Positions 1 to 7,554 of a stretch of 64,000 bases of DNA are shown here, piece by piece. A program made the translations under genes and the position numbers. Location of the stretch: assembly GCA_964527735.1 (NCBI GenBank), contig CAZGPG010000002.1, positions 1-64,000 on the forward strand, written 5' to 3'. The notes beneath the pieces were generated by a model. That model ran no database searches, was not told where the DNA came from, and saw nothing but the letters and a program-made list of their open reading frames with translations. Numbering within the stretch: position 1 is the first letter of the stretch; every line of letters starts with the position of its first letter. The DNA is from JBEBVQ01 sp964527735. GTDB lineage: Bacteria; Bacteroidota; Bacteroidia; Chitinophagales; Chitinophagaceae.

Positions 1-15
1 AATGTCTGAAACAAT

Positions 16-55
16 CTACGGTTGTACGTTACAGACGTGCTCTTAAAACTTCCCC
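16..55 (+). repeat. 40-bp dispersed repeat, copy 1
   Basis: A 40-bp stretch starting CTACGG and ending ACTTCCCC matches the reverse complement of 3486-3525 at 34 of 40 positions. The two copies lie in opposite orientation and enclose the DUF488 gene and the DUF2249 operon. Similarity seems to continue loosely beyond the CCCC end (TAGTGG and CAAAA words). No gene is visible in 1-111. Confidence 0.6.
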
Positions 56-111
56 AGACAGTAGTGGATCCAAAAGATGTTTGTTACGTCATACAAGCGG
101 GAAGACGTACA

Positions 112-480
112 TTAATCCTGTTCACTGAATTGCTTTTCCAGAAAATCACGTAAAACCAACGCGTGCGTATGCTCGTTGTCCTTGGCAGCATACAAGAGCG
201 TGATTACCTTCTTTGCCTTGTACTCTGCTACAAAAGCAGGGATTGCCTTATTCTTCTTTAATTCCTGCCCGTATTCTTTCTGAAAATCCGTCCATAGCGC
301 GGGATCGTGCCGGTACCATTTCCGGAGCGCCGTGCTGGGAGCCAGCGCTTTCGCCCAGGCGTCAAACAGGACGCCTTCTTTGGTCAAACCGCGCGGCCAC
401 AGCCTGTCTACCAAAATGCGGAAGCCGTCCTGCTTCAAAGGAGGGTCGTACACACGCTTGATTTTTACGATGGTTTTCAT
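112..480 (-). CDS. DUF488 family protein
   Basis: The 122-residue product matches the small DUF488 family: it starts with a KRVYDPP segment, followed by the characteristic RILVDRLWPRG motif near residues 21-31, a WAKALAPS segment, and a C-terminal VITLLYAAKD motif. These proteins are small, soluble and of unknown biochemical role. The length is normal for the family. The ATG at 480 is the first start of the frame and stands alone on the minus strand, divergent from the DUF2249 operon, so the 101-bp gap between them holds the operon promoter and possibly one for this gene. Family assignment is firm; function is not known. Confidence 0.85.
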   Translation of the reverse strand: MKTIVKIKRVYDPPLKQDGFRILVDRLWPRGLTKEGVLFDAWAKALAPSTALRKWYRHDPALWTDFQKEYGQELKKNKAIPAFVAEYKAKKVITLLYAAKDNEHTHALVLRDFLEKQFSEQD

Positions 481-496
481 GATCCAAATTTAAGAA

Positions 497-522
497 AATA
501 AAGGACAAACTTGTCTTTTATT
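497..522. promoter_or_regulatory. 26-bp palindromic operator (Rrf2/NsrR-like site)
   Basis: A 26-bp inverted repeat with left arm AATAAAGGACAA and right arm TTGTCTTTTATT, 2 nt apart; 11 of 12 arm positions pair. The outer AATAAAGGA half is identical to that of the palindrome upstream of the Rrf2 gene (3816-3841), and total length is the same. It is centred 25.5 bp before the -7 element at 535, so it would cover the -33 region, as expected for a repressor site. That the Rrf2 protein binds it is inference. Confidence 0.7.
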
Positions 523-534
523 CAGGATAGTGCT

Positions 535-542
535 TACCTTTG
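535..542 (+). promoter_or_regulatory. -7 promoter element of the DUF2249 operon
   Basis: TACCTTTG matches the Bacteroidota primary sigma -7 consensus TAnnTTTG perfectly. A TTG 21 nt upstream can act as the -33 element and lies inside the palindromic operator. The predicted transcript would start near 547, about 35 nt before the first gene. Confidence 0.7.
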
Positions 543-581
543 CATGGATAATCTAATAAAAACATCAAAAAAATCAAACCA

Positions 582-908
582 ATGGTAACAGCAGAAATCC
601 TGGATGTAACCCAGATAGAGCCACGGTTCAAGCATCCCACCATCTTCAAACATTTTGACGATCTCGAGGCCGGAGAAAGTTTTATCATCGACAATGATCA
701 CGACCCCAAGCCGCTGTACTACGAGCTGCTGGCAGAGCGTGGCGATATCTTTACCTGGGAGTATCTCCAGAAAGGCCCCGAACGCTGGCAGGTGAAAATT
801 GCCAAACGCGGAGGCGACAACGATCAGGCAGGTACCATTACCGAAAAAGACATACACAAAGCCGCCGTGCTAAAAGAAAAAGGAACAGATTTCAGTTGCG
901 GTATATAA
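582..908 (+). CDS. DUF2249 domain protein
   Basis: The 108-residue soluble protein is a single DUF2249 domain. It opens with a PRFKHPTIFKHFDDLEAGE segment and continues with FIIDNDHDPKPLYYEL (residues ~36-51) and TWEYLQKGPERWQVKI (~59-74), the three signature blocks of the family. DUF2249 proteins often accompany haemerythrins, NO reductases and Fe-S repair proteins, but no activity is established. It is the first gene of an operon that continues with a DUF1858/DUF2249 protein 49 nt downstream. The palindrome at 497-522 suggests control by the nearby NsrR-like regulator. A role in NO-related metabolism is inferred from context. Confidence 0.85.
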   Translation: MVTAEILDVTQIEPRFKHPTIFKHFDDLEAGESFIIDNDHDPKPLYYELLAERGDIFTWEYLQKGPERWQVKIAKRGGDNDQAGTITEKDIHKAAVLKEKGTDFSCGI

Positions 909-957
909 GACAACGACAGCGAACCATTTAAAATCCGCAATAAGCAGCAAGATCGTT

Positions 958-1797
958 ATGGACAGGAAAATGAAAATAAATGCCGGTACAAAAATATCGG
1001 AGCTGATCAGCGCCGATAAAGCCAGTATTGACGCCATTGCCGGAGTAGCCAAGCCGTTCCACCGGTTGAAAAATCCTATTCTTCGCAAGGTAATGGCTTC
1101 AAGGGTAACCATAGCGGAAGCTGCAAAAATGGGGGGCTGCCAGGTAACCGACATTGTATCGGCGCTGACGCCGCTCGGATTTGAATACGAAGCTACCGAA
1201 ATCAGCCAGGCAGAAACCGGCCAACGACCGGAATGGCTTACCGCCGCAGAGAACAATGTGATCCGGTATGATGTGCGCCCGATCATCGAATCGGGTACCG
1301 ATCCGCTGAAAGCGATCCTGGGAAAATTTAAGGACGTCGCACCGGGAGACATCCTGTGCATCATCAACAGCTTTGTCCCTACACCGCTGATCCGTCTGCT
1401 GGAGCAGGAAAAAGCAGCAGCCAGCTATGTGGAAACAATCAGTGATAACGAGTTTCATACCTACTTCCTGAAAAAACAGAATGAAGCGTCGAAAGAGAAT
1501 ATCGTAAAAAATAACGATCAGATCATTATGGATGATGCCGGATCTTTTGATGCATTATATCGTCGTTTTTCACCGGATCAGATAAGGGAAACCGACGTAC
1601 GCCACCTGGAGATGCCCCTTCCTATGCAGACCATCCTGACAGCACTCGCAGATCTGCCTGCGGGGCATATGCTGTATGTGCGCCATAAAAGGATACCTGT
1701 GTACCTGTTGGAAGAGCTGGCTGGCAGGGATTTTGAAGTGCACATCCATACAGTGGATGAAAGCAATGTGAAGATGATGCTTTTTAAACTGCAATAA
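958..1797 (+). CDS. DUF1858 plus DUF2249 multidomain protein
   Basis: The 279-residue protein has an N-terminal DUF1858-like part (about 1-75, with MASRVTIAEAAKMGG) followed by two DUF2249-like modules: about 90-165 (RYDVRPIIESGTDPLKAI, APGDILCIINSF) and about 210-279 (RHLEMPLPMQTILTALADL, LEELAGRDFEVHIHTVDE). No signal peptide or membrane segment is seen, so it is cytoplasmic. DUF1858 proteins commonly sit beside hybrid-cluster, haemerythrin and nitrogen-oxide genes. A second ATG four codons downstream is possible as start. Its place between another DUF2249 protein and a haem-copper-like membrane protein suggests a shared task in NO or redox handling; this is inference. Confidence 0.75.
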   Translation: MDRKMKINAGTKISELISADKASIDAIAGVAKPFHRLKNPILRKVMASRVTIAEAAKMGGCQVTDIVSALTPLGFEYEATEISQAETGQRPEWLTAAENNVIRYDVRPIIESGTDPLKAILGKFKDVAPGDILCIINSFVPTPLIRLLEQEKAAASYVETISDNEFHTYFLKKQNEASKENIVKNNDQIIMDDAGSFDALYRRFSPDQIRETDVRHLEMPLPMQTILTALADLPAGHMLYVRHKRIPVYLLEELAGRDFEVHIHTVDESNVKMMLFKLQ

Positions 1798-1833
1798 TCA
1801 CGGCAGTGAATCGGATCGAAGAAGGATAATTCA

Positions 1834-3102
1834 ATGGCACACATTAATATCGGTAAAGCGCCGCCCAATAATGCAGTGCTCCCCTTCTATGCAACGGGAG
1901 CCATCGCTTTCTGGGTACTTTGCACGCTGCTGGTGATAAGCGCCGGCAGCCTTACAGGGCATTATTTCAATCCACATCTGCTTACCATCGTGCACACGGC
2001 AGCTTTGGGATGGGGCACCATGATCATTTTCGGCGCAGCACACCAGTTACTACCGGTGGTCTGTGAGCGCGATCTGTTCAGCCCCTCCCTGGCTTCGATG
2101 TGCTGGTACACGCTGACGGCAGGGACGGCATTGCTGGCATACTCATTCTGGGATTTCAGAACCGGCTGGATCATGATAACCGGAGGAGCGCTGGTAGTAC
2201 TATCGGCATTGGCCTATTTTATAAACGCGCTGCTCACCAGCAGGATCTGCCTGCGCTATTCCGTAATCAGGCTGTTTATCGTCACGTCTGCACTCTGGCT
2301 GCTCTGCACCGTTGTTGTGGGCCTGCTGCTGGCGATCAACCTGAGCCATCCATTCTTCGATAAAAATCATATGGAAATACTGAAGCTGCATGCCCATGCG
2401 GGACTGGCGGGCTGGTTGCTCCAGTTGGTTACGGGCATCAGCAGCAAGCTCGTCCCGATGTTCCTGCTCGGGAAACCAACGAAGGAAAAGCTCTTGCAAT
2501 ACGCCTGCATCCTGCAGAACACCGGGTTGATTCTGTTTCTGTCCGATGGCTATTTCTTCGGGATAGCCGGCAGCCGCGTATGGATCTATATGCTGCTGGT
2601 TGCATCCGGTATTGTGTGCTGGCTGCTGTTTTTGTATGATGCGTTCCGCCACAGGGTGAGAAAGAGTATCGACACACAGATGAAACATACTTTCGTATCC
2701 TTCGTCTGTCTTTTACTCTCCGTGCTGCTGCTGCCGGTAATCGTTTATGTACAGGACGCACGCTGGGCCATCCTGTATGGCACACTGCTCTTCATGGGCT
2801 GGATCACAGGGATCATTCTCGGAAAAACATTCAAGACCCTTCCTTTTATCGTATGGAACGGACATTACAAATCCCTGACGGGAAAGGCAAAAGTACCGCT
2901 GCCCAAAGACCTGTACAACGAAACGCTGGTGCAATGGCAGTTTCGTATCTTTATTGCAGCCATCATACTGCTCGCGGCCGGCATTATTACAAGCAATCTT
3001 TTGATCATCCGCATTTCAGCCGGTCTCTGGTTCGTGCTTTCGCTGATCTATGTCTATAATGTGATGACTGTGCTGCTGCATAAAACAAAGGAAATGCCAT
3101 GA
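1834..3102 (+). CDS. Haem-copper oxidase subunit I-like / NnrS-like polytopic membrane protein
   Basis: The 422-residue protein is almost entirely hydrophobic, with about 12 predicted membrane helices. Two histidine-bearing blocks resemble the haem-binding helices of the haem-copper oxidase/NnrS group: TIVHTAALGWGTMIIFGAAHQLLPVV (quoted in part, near residue 50-75) and LHAHAGLAGWLLQLVTG (near 186-202). The paired active-site HH and the HxH helix of a functional oxidase are not visible, so it is unlikely to be a complete oxidase by itself. NnrS-type proteins are haem- and copper-containing membrane proteins linked to NO stress. It overlaps the next gene by 4 nt (ATGA), a sign of coupled translation. 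Exact family is uncertain. Confidence 0.6.
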   Translation: MAHINIGKAPPNNAVLPFYATGAIAFWVLCTLLVISAGSLTGHYFNPHLLTIVHTAALGWGTMIIFGAAHQLLPVVCERDLFSPSLASMCWYTLTAGTALLAYSFWDFRTGWIMITGGALVVLSALAYFINALLTSRICLRYSVIRLFIVTSALWLLCTVVVGLLLAINLSHPFFDKNHMEILKLHAHAGLAGWLLQLVTGISSKLVPMFLLGKPTKEKLLQYACILQNTGLILFLSDGYFFGIAGSRVWIYMLLVASGIVCWLLFLYDAFRHRVRKSIDTQMKHTFVSFVCLLLSVLLLPVIVYVQDARWAILYGTLLFMGWITGIILGKTFKTLPFIVWNGHYKSLTGKAKVPLPKDLYNETLVQWQFRIFIAAIILLAAGIITSNLLIIRISAGLWFVLSLIYVYNVMTVLLHKTKEMP

Positions 3103-3425
3103 ACCTGTCGTTGACCGATCCTTATTATAGTGAGAAAATAAAAGCCCACCAGGCGCTTTATAAAGTCATAGATCCGGAACTTTTTGTGAATGTGGTGGAT
3201 TTGGGACTGATCTACGACGTGGCATTCGAAGATGATGATACGATCCGGGTGACGATGACCCTGTCTACGCCCCACTGCCCGATGGGCGAAGCCATTACCA
3301 ACGGTGTGCAGAACGCGCTTGAAATGGTATTCCCCAATAAAAAAACAGAAATCAACCTGACATTCGATCCGCCCTGGAATTTTGAAATGATGACAGAAGA
3401 AGGCAAAACCCAACTGGGTATGTAG
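3099..3425 (+). CDS. MIP18/DUF59-family metal-sulfur cluster assembly factor
   Basis: The 108-residue protein shows the MIP18 (DUF59, SufT/PaaD-type) pattern: IDPELFVNVVDLGLIYDV near residues 23-41, TMTLSTPHCPMGEAI near 51-65 with the conserved cysteine, and INLTFDPPWNFEMMTEEGK near 85-102. Members help mature Fe-S proteins. It ends the operon and overlaps the previous stop by 4 nt. Placement with DUF2249 proteins and behind an NsrR-like operator suggests repair or assembly of Fe-S centres hit by NO. The family call is firm; the client protein is unknown. Confidence 0.88.
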   Translation: MNLSLTDPYYSEKIKAHQALYKVIDPELFVNVVDLGLIYDVAFEDDDTIRVTMTLSTPHCPMGEAITNGVQNALEMVFPNKKTEINLTFDPPWNFEMMTEEGKTQLGM

Positions 3426-3485
3426 CAATAGTAACCCCATATTCCCGCTCTTATTTAACTAAGCGAATCATTTTTGATACACTCC

Positions 3486-3525
3486 GGGGAAGTTTTGAGA
3501 GAACGTCCGTAATGTACGCCCGTAG
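3486..3525 (-). repeat. 40-bp dispersed repeat, copy 2 (inverted)
   Basis: Reverse complement is 34/40 identical to 16-55. It lies 60 bp after the DUF2249 operon. Both copies point outward-inward symmetrically around 582-3425. Confidence 0.6.
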
Positions 3526-3540
3526 AAGGTTTCATTCATT

Positions 3541-3770
3541 TTTTATAAAACGGGGCCTGCTATTGCATATCCCAATGAATTTCGCTCCGTAGGAGCGCCC
3601 CGTTTATAGAATATTGGTATATCCATACAGACCACCCCGTAGGGGTATCCCGTTTATTGTATAGGGGGTGTCCCGTTTATGATGTGCCGCAATGGGGAGG
3701 CACCTACGGAGCCGGGGTGTGTTGTATTTGTTTGCTATAAACGGTCCGCTCCTACGGAGCGGAAGTATGC
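3541..3770. repeat. Cluster of short palindromes (REP/BIME-like)
   Basis: This gene-free stretch holds at least three short palindromes with a GTA/TAC centre: GCTCCGTAGGAGC (3584-3596), CCCCGTAGGGG (3635-3645) and the 19-bp TCCGCTCCTACGGAGCGGA (3745-3763). Each lies next to a copy of the word CCCGTTTAT or its complement ATAAACGG (about 3598, 3649, 3672, 3737; a variant near 3546). A looser GTGCC/GGCAC stem lies at about 3685-3703. The arrangement resembles repetitive extragenic palindrome clusters. No transposase is present in the window. Confidence 0.65.
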
Positions 3771-3815
3771 CTGGTATTTTCCCTGGACAATAGTGGTTTT
3801 GATACAAAGAAAAAA

Positions 3816-3841
3816 AATAAAGGAGAGATTTATCCTTTATT
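3816..3841. promoter_or_regulatory. 26-bp palindromic operator upstream of the Rrf2 gene
   Basis: Perfect 9-bp arms AATAAAGGA and TCCTTTATT separated by 8 nt. It has the same total length and outer sequence as the palindrome at 497-522. Centre to -7 distance is 26.5 bp versus 25.5 bp at the other site. Location before the regulator gene fits autoregulation. Confidence 0.72.
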
Positions 3842-3854
3842 AAAAAATCTGCAT

Positions 3855-3862
3855 TAACTTTG
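3855..3862 (+). promoter_or_regulatory. -7 promoter element of the Rrf2 gene
   Basis: TAACTTTG is a perfect TAnnTTTG match, 17 nt before the start codon. The preceding palindrome would cover the -33 region. Confidence 0.7.
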
Positions 3863-3879
3863 CGGTGTAAAACACAAAA

Positions 3880-4311
3880 ATGTTTTCTAAAACTTGCGAA
3901 TATGCGATCAGGGCCATGATCTTTATAGCCCAGAAAACGAAGGAGGGACGCCGGATCGGGATCAAAGAGATCGCGAAAGGCATCGACTCTCCGGAGCATT
4001 TTATCGCAAAGATCCTGCAGGAGCTGAGCAGAAAGGGACTGCTGCAATCCGCCAAAGGGCCTAACGGAGGTTTTTACCTGGATGAAGACTCCCTGGATCA
4101 ACCGCTGGCAGATATTGTGCGGGCGGTGGATGGCGACAAAATATTCCAGGGCTGCGGACTGGGTTTAAAACAATGTTCGGAATCACACCCCTGCCCTATA
4201 CATCATGATTTTAAAAAAATACGGAAAGGATTGCTTGAGATGCTGGAAAAAGCCAAAGTCGGCACTTTCACCGTAGCGCTTGAAAGCAGTATCGCCTTTC
4301 TGAAACAGTAG
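3880..4311 (+). CDS. Rrf2-family regulator, NsrR-like
   Basis: The 143-residue protein is a full-length Rrf2 regulator: winged-helix N-terminus (MFSKTCEYAIRAMIFIA, KGPNGGFYL) and three cysteines at positions 92, 99 and 105 (GCGLGLKQCSESHPCPIH). Three closely spaced cysteines at nearly these positions bind the NO-sensing [4Fe-4S] cluster in NsrR. It is therefore a probable cytoplasmic Fe-S repressor sensing NO or related stress. The gene has its own promoter with a 26-bp palindrome also found before the DUF2249 operon, and sits directly before the oxidase-like operon (49-nt gap), which it may also control. Other Fe-S Rrf2 types (IscR, RsrR) remain possible. Confidence 0.82.
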   Translation: MFSKTCEYAIRAMIFIAQKTKEGRRIGIKEIAKGIDSPEHFIAKILQELSRKGLLQSAKGPNGGFYLDEDSLDQPLADIVRAVDGDKIFQGCGLGLKQCSESHPCPIHHDFKKIRKGLLEMLEKAKVGTFTVALESSIAFLKQ

Positions 4312-4327
4312 TAAAAAAATTTCTCTA

Positions 4328-4338
4328 AATAAAAGATA
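4328..4338 (+). promoter_or_regulatory. Possible regulator half-site before the oxidase-like operon
   Basis: The word AATAAAAGATA resembles the left half (AATAAAGGACA) of the two 26-bp palindromes, but the right half is not recognisable. No good -7 element is seen, so the oxidase-like operon may also be transcribed from the Rrf2 promoter. Confidence 0.3.
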
Positions 4339-4360
4339 AAAAGGTATTAATATCCTGAAT

Positions 4361-6532
4361 ATGAGATCACCAAATGCTGCCAAAACAACGCTCCTGTGTC
4401 TTGCCACATTCTTATCCGGCATTACGCCTGTATGGGCACAGGAAATGAAACCATACAGCTTTTCCTTTAGCTCAAAAGAAGTATGGTTATGGTTCATTTT
4501 CGTAGTTACGCTGGCGTTGGTTGGCGCCGCTCTTATCCTTAAAGAAAGGGTCAACAGGCTGAGAAGCAGTTATAAAAAACAAAAGAGAACCAAACACATG
4601 GGCAGACTGAAAGAGCATGCCCAAAACCTCAGCAGCAGCCAGATAGACCAGCTGCTCGAGTACAAAAGCAAAACCCGTAAGAACAGACCGGACGGCGCCT
4701 CCTTCATACTGCTTCTTATGCTCAGTATGCTTGGAGGAAATCATGCAATAGCTCAAACTCCGGGCGGAGGAGATGGCAGTTCCCTGCTTGGAGAAGGTGG
4801 TATCATCATTACGATCATCCTCGTGCTGATACCGATACTGGCCGGATTCATCCTGCTGATTGTCAAGATCGGCAATGCCGTAAAACGTCACAAGAACCTG
4901 CAACGGCTGGAAGAAGCAGAAACGCTGGCAGCATATCTGAAAAGCCTGCCGGATGAAGAAGTAGATACCGAATTGAAAAAAAGAAAAGCGGCGTTGGACT
5001 ATCGCCTTACCCATCGGGAACTGGCGGGGAATGAACCCGCGGCAGATACCAAAGGTTTGTTGAATATCAATCCCGAAACGGGGTTGAATATAGTTGCCGT
5101 AAAACAGCGGGCGCTGCCGCGTCCGAATATTGACCCTGCACTTTCCCGGCTGGTGCTCTGGTATCTGGGGTGTGCCACGTTCTGGCTGCTGTTTGGTACC
5201 ACCGTCGGAGAATACCTGGGCATCAAGTTTGTGGCGCCTGACGCCGACCACCTGAGCTGGCTGAGCTTCGGCAGGCTGCGTCCCGTACATACAAATGCCG
5301 TATTCTGGGGATGGGCTTCACTGGGTATGCTTGGGCTCGGATATTATATTGTACCCCGTGTGAGCAACGTACCGCTGGCCAGTATGAAGATGGGCTGGTA
5401 TTCCCTTTGGCTGATCAATGCAACTGTTGTGATCGGCACCATTTGCCTGATGGCAGGTATCAACAATGGCGGAGGCGAGTACCGCGAATACATCTGGCCG
5501 GTAATGCTGCTTTTTGGCATCGCACTGGGACTGACCCTGATCAACTATATCAAAACCATTGCTGCCCGGAAGACAAAAGAGATCTATATCTCTAACTGGT
5601 ACATGGTCGCGGCAGTGATCTTCACTATTGTAATTTCACTCGTCGCATACATTCCCAACTGGCAAAACGGATTGGGAGAAACCATCGTCCAGGGTTACTA
5701 TATGCACCAGGGTGTAGGTATGTGGTTCATGCTGTTCACGCTCGGAATCGTATATTATTTCCTGCCGCAGCAGCTCAATAAGCCCATTTATTCTTACAGC
5801 CTGGGTATACTTGCTTTCTGGACGCAGATCCTGTTCTATACCCTGATCGGGACGCACCATTTTGTGTTCAGCGCCATTCCCTGGTGGCTGCAGACCGTGG
5901 CTATTGTGGGCAGCGCCGGCATGGCCATACCGGTGATCGCGGGCACCACCAACTTCCTGATGACCTTTAAAGGCGCCTGGCACAAAATACGCGACAGCTA
6001 TACGCTCCCCTTCTTCCTGGTCGGTATCATTTTTTACTTTACCGGTTCCATGCAGGGCACAGCGGAAGCCTTCCGGTTTACGAATCTGATATGGCATTTT
6101 ACCGACTTCACGGTAGCGCATTCGCATCTCACCATGTACGGTATTATCTGCTTCTTCCTCTGGGCCTGTATCTACGCCGTGGTACCACGCCTGACGGGAA
6201 AAGAAGCGCCGCAGATCACGATCGGCGCACACTTCTGGCTGGCGCTGGTGGGGCTGATGTTTTACTCCATACCACTGATGTATGGCGGTACGATGAGGGG
6301 CCTGATGTGGCTGGAAGGCAGACCATTCATGGAGAGTGTTGTCATGATGTTCCCTTACTGGCTTTGGCGGGCAATCGGCGGCAGCCTCATGTGGCTTTCG
6401 CATTTGTTCTTTGCCTACAATATGTACAAAATGATGTCACGCAGCTATGTAGTGGATGTAAAGGAAACCGCTGTGCGACAACTGGGAAAAGAACTTACTG
6501 CCAAACCCGAACCAATTACTAACCATATCTAA
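4361..6532 (+). CDS. cbb3-like haem-copper oxidase subunit I with N-terminal extension
   Basis: The 723-residue protein has a CcoN-type core from about residue 250. Visible ligands: low-spin haem H310 (RPVHTNAVFW), CuB H449 (YYMHQGVGMW) and H499/H500 (GTHH), haem HxH H587/H589 (VAHSHLTMYG), and the active-site tyrosine block YSYS at 477-480. So the full oxygen-reductase set is present. The first ~250 residues are unusual: a signal-like segment ending near VWAQ, one helix and a basic stretch, then a second signal-like segment ending near AIAQ, one helix and a charged coiled region. cbb3 enzymes reduce O2 and can also reduce NO. No ccoG/H/I/S assembly genes are nearby. Context suggests a role in NO or micro-oxic respiration. 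Confidence 0.8.
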   Translation: MRSPNAAKTTLLCLATFLSGITPVWAQEMKPYSFSFSSKEVWLWFIFVVTLALVGAALILKERVNRLRSSYKKQKRTKHMGRLKEHAQNLSSSQIDQLLEYKSKTRKNRPDGASFILLLMLSMLGGNHAIAQTPGGGDGSSLLGEGGIIITIILVLIPILAGFILLIVKIGNAVKRHKNLQRLEEAETLAAYLKSLPDEEVDTELKKRKAALDYRLTHRELAGNEPAADTKGLLNINPETGLNIVAVKQRALPRPNIDPALSRLVLWYLGCATFWLLFGTTVGEYLGIKFVAPDADHLSWLSFGRLRPVHTNAVFWGWASLGMLGLGYYIVPRVSNVPLASMKMGWYSLWLINATVVIGTICLMAGINNGGGEYREYIWPVMLLFGIALGLTLINYIKTIAARKTKEIYISNWYMVAAVIFTIVISLVAYIPNWQNGLGETIVQGYYMHQGVGMWFMLFTLGIVYYFLPQQLNKPIYSYSLGILAFWTQILFYTLIGTHHFVFSAIPWWLQTVAIVGSAGMAIPVIAGTTNFLMTFKGAWHKIRDSYTLPFFLVGIIFYFTGSMQGTAEAFRFTNLIWHFTDFTVAHSHLTMYGIICFFLWACIYAVVPRLTGKEAPQITIGAHFWLALVGLMFYSIPLMYGGTMRGLMWLEGRPFMESVVMMFPYWLWRAIGGSLMWLSHLFFAYNMYKMMSRSYVVDVKETAVRQLGKELTAKPEPITNHI

Positions 6533-6540
6533 TTATAGCA

Positions 6541-7554
6541 ATGGAGTTGTTCAATAATCATAAGAAACTGTTTACAACCGCTACGCTGTTATTCGTAGGT
6601 CTCACCGTGCTGGTAGCCATCATGCCTGCCATCAATAACCAGGCAAATAATCAGCCGCTGCCGGGGGCGGAGGAATTAAGCCCCGAAGCCGGAAGAGGTA
6701 AGGCACTGTTTATCGCCAATGGCTGCGTAGCATGCCATACACAACAGGTCCGGAATGTAGACATGGATAAGGTATGGGGGAGCCGCCCCAGCCTGGCAGC
6801 AGATTATGCCGGGATCTCCCGCCAGGATTTCTGGAGAAATTCGGCAACCCTGATGGGCACAGAGCGTACGGGACCCGACCTCACCGATGTAGGAAACCGT
6901 CAGCCGAGCATCGACTGGAACCTGGTGCATCTGTATAATCCCCGGATCGTGGTGAAGGAGTCGGTGATGCCTGCATATCCCTGGATGTTTACCATAAAGG
7001 AAGAGCCTGGAGAAAATGATGTAGTAGTCAGTGTACCGGAAGCTTACATGAAAGGAAAATCAGGGAAAGTAGTTGCATCGCGGGATGCGCTGGACCTGGT
7101 TGCTTATCTGCAATCGTTAAAACAAGTGAAGCTGCCTGACGGCACAGAAACGCCGGAATTTCTCTATAAAAGGGAAGCAAAAAAACAGGAAACGGATGCA
7201 GGTGGTATGATGGTCGTCGACGGTCAGGCGCTATACGCCGCTAACTGTCAGGCTTGTCACCAGGCAAATGGAGAAGGATTGCCCGGCGCCTTCCCACCGC
7301 TGAAAGGCAGTGAAATTGTCACGGCAGATAAACACCTGGAATTGTACGTAGACATTATCATGAACGGCTATGATGCGCGACCCGAATACGGCGCTATGGC
7401 GCCTGTCGGCGCCAACATGGGCTGGACAGAGCACGAAGTGGCCGCCATCATCAACTACGAAAGAACCAGTTGGGGACATGAAGGCAAAACCGTGACGCCG
7501 GAAGAAGTGAAAAAAATACTGGATTTTATCAACATCAAAATCGTACAACAATGA
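6541..7554 (+). CDS. Di-haem cytochrome c subunit (CcoO-like domain fused to a second cytochrome c domain)
   Basis: The 337-residue protein has an N-terminal membrane anchor (about 11-31) and two c-type haem motifs: CVACH (near residue 61) within a CcoO-like context (NGCVACHTQQVRN, GPDLTDVG, VMPAYPW) and CQACH (near 239) in a class I cytochrome domain (NGEGLPGAFPPLKGS). Thus it combines features that classical cbb3 enzymes divide between CcoO and CcoP. It starts 9 nt after subunit I, and should feed electrons to it on the periplasmic side. The next gene overlaps its stop. The electron donor is not known. Confidence 0.82.
   Translation: MELFNNHKKLFTTATLLFVGLTVLVAIMPAINNQANNQPLPGAEELSPEAGRGKALFIANGCVACHTQQVRNVDMDKVWGSRPSLAADYAGISRQDFWRNSATLMGTERTGPDLTDVGNRQPSIDWNLVHLYNPRIVVKESVMPAYPWMFTIKEEPGENDVVVSVPEAYMKGKSGKVVASRDALDLVAYLQSLKQVKLPDGTETPEFLYKREAKKQETDAGGMMVVDGQALYAANCQACHQANGEGLPGAFPPLKGSEIVTADKHLELYVDIIMNGYDARPEYGAMAPVGANMGWTEHEVAAIINYERTSWGHEGKTVTPEEVKKILDFINIKIVQQ

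Noticed and set aside
3541..3770. CRISPR array
   Set aside because: The repeats are short palindromes with irregular spacing and variable sequence, there are no uniform spacers, and no cas genes are present.
4361..6532. Classical ccoNOQP oxidase operon
   Set aside because: No separate ccoO, ccoP or ccoQ and no ccoGHIS; the small genes differ from CcoQ and subunit I has a long extra N-terminus.
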